From Gammaproteobacteria bacterium (lineage in GTDB: Bacteria; Pseudomonadota; Gammaproteobacteria; GRL18): DNA of 6,314 nucleotides. The position numbers and the translations under genes are program-made. The notes below the pieces were generated by a model. That model made no database searches. It saw nothing but the letters and a program-made list of their open reading frames with translations, and was not told where the DNA came from. Positions within the stretch are counted from its first letter, which is position 1; the number at the start of each line of letters is the position of its first letter. Shown piece by piece: positions 5,644 to 6,314 of this stretch. The stretch covers positions 1-6,314 of the forward strand of contig WTAX01000284.1 in NCBI GenBank assembly GCA_013139395.1. Reading direction: 5' to 3'.

Positions 5644-6314
5644 GCCTATTAAAACAATTACGAAATTCTGCACAAAGCATCCGACTTTTATATGTAGAAG
5701 ATGAGCCTGCCTTAAGAGAATCAGTTGCTCGCTATTTAAAAAAATTTTTTACCCATATGGATGTTGCTGAAAATGGCGAGCAAGGCTTAGAACTCTATAA
5801 ACTCAAGCAATACGACATTGTTATTACCGATATCGAAATGCCGAAACTCAATGGTATAGAGATGTCAAAGGCAATTAGAACAATTAATCCTGAACAGGAT
5901 ATTATTATTACTTCTGCTTATACTAATCCTGAATATTTAGTGGATGCAATAAAAGCAGGGATTAGTGGTTATATTATAAAACCAATTGATTTCAATCAGG
6001 TCAACCAGATACTTAAGACCACTATTTCTAAAATTAAACGCTATCGTGAAAATGAAAATTATAAAAAAAATCTAGAACGAATGGTTCTGGATAAAACCAG
6101 GGAATATAAAAAACTTCAGGATGAAAAAGTAGAAAACTACAAACAAACAGTCTATTCCATTGTAAGCATGATTGAGGATAGAGATGCATACACTGGTCAT
6201 CATAGTCAGCGTGTTGCAAACTACAGCATATTGATTGCTAAAGCAATGGGCTATTCCGAAAGTGAGAACCAAAGTTTATACCAAGCAGCCATACTGCATG
6301 ATTTGGGAAAAATT
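5640..6314 (+). CDS. Response regulator with HD (HD-GYP-type) output, 3' truncated by window
   Basis: The frame is open from ATG 5640 to the window end (225 codons). Residues 15-120 are a receiver: RLLYVEDE (E20, D21), D64 in VITDIEMP, S92 in ITSAY and K114 in IIKP. Residues about 125-168 are a charged, probably coiled-coil linker. From about 168 an HD domain begins: IEDRDAYTGHHSQRVANYS (E179, H188), then ILHDLGKI with H220-D221 and K224. This pattern is typical of RpfG-like HD-GYP proteins, which hydrolyse cyclic-di-GMP to pGpG or GMP at a bi- or tri-metal site. The GYP motif would lie beyond the window, so HD-GYP is inferred and a plain HD domain cannot be excluded. The start overlaps the preceding stop (ATGA) with a poor Shine-Dalgarno, so coupled translation is likely. 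Its receiver is related to that of the preceding gene. The context makes it the likely output of the two kinases. Confidence 0.9.
   Translation, partial: MSLLKQLRNSAQSIRLLYVEDEPALRESVARYLKKFFTHMDVAENGEQGLELYKLKQYDIVITDIEMPKLNGIEMSKAIRTINPEQDIIITSAYTNPEYLVDAIKAGISGYIIKPIDFNQVNQILKTTISKIKRYRENENYKKNLERMVLDKTREYKKLQDEKVENYKQTVYSIVSMIEDRDAYTGHHSQRVANYSILIAKAMGYSESENQSLYQAAILHDLGKI

Noticed and set aside
5636..5660. Terminator or separate promoter between the two receiver genes
   Set aside because: The genes overlap (ATGA at 5640-5643), and no GC-rich hairpin with a T-run or promoter-like pair stands out there.
6034..6272. Reverse-strand open frames opposite the receiver-HD gene
   Set aside because: They are antisense to clear receiver linker and HD motifs, with aromatic- and Cys-rich shadow composition and no ribosome site context.

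Overview
The window is a densely packed, AT-rich stretch of bacterial DNA. It holds five genes, all on the + strand, and each is joined to the next by a 1- or 4-base start/stop overlap (TAATG at 1906-1910, then ATGA at 3332, 5239 and 5640). Essentially the whole window is coding. No RNA gene, CRISPR array, insertion sequence or terminator is visible. The protein families point to a Gram-negative proteobacterium with periplasmic electron transport. Kinases of the 'HQWRQP' type, a PhnD-like sensor kinase and multihaem c-type cytochromes are common in gamma-, delta- and epsilonproteobacterial sulfur, methane and anaerobic lineages. I lean weakly towards an AT-rich gammaproteobacterium but cannot fix the taxon from this sequence.

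Layout. (1) 43-1908: sensor histidine kinase with a signal peptide, a periplasmic PhnD/phosphonate-binding-type domain, one C-terminal transmembrane helix, and a coiled-coil plus HisKA/HATPase core. (2) 1908-3335: membrane-anchored periplasmic multihaem cytochrome c with nine CXXCH sites and one unusual CX4CH site, a probable decahaem protein. (3) 3332-5242: second sensor histidine kinase with a Cache-like periplasmic sensor between two transmembrane helices, a HAMP domain, and a catalytic core clearly paralogous to that of the first kinase. (4) 5239-5643: stand-alone receiver (CheY-like) protein. (5) 5640 to the window edge: receiver plus coiled coil plus HD domain, almost certainly an HD-GYP-type cyclic-di-GMP phosphodiesterase, cut by the end of the window before the GYP motif.

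How they may work together (inference). Two kinases with different periplasmic sensors but near-identical phosphotransfer modules would feed two related receivers. One receiver has no output domain and could be a phosphate sink, shuttle or protein-interaction partner. The other carries an HD-type output that would lower c-di-GMP. The notable feature is the decahaem cytochrome placed between the two kinases and probably translationally coupled to both flanking genes. It may be a redox input or accessory sensor subunit, or it may be the electron-transfer protein whose use the system monitors. No reductase or oxidase partner for it lies in the window. I know of no named system with this exact gene set, so I treat it as a candidate redox-to-c-di-GMP signalling cassette.

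Limits: the first 42 bases may be a promoter or the tail of an upstream gene, the start codon of gene 1 is ambiguous (43 or 73), and gene 5 is incomplete.
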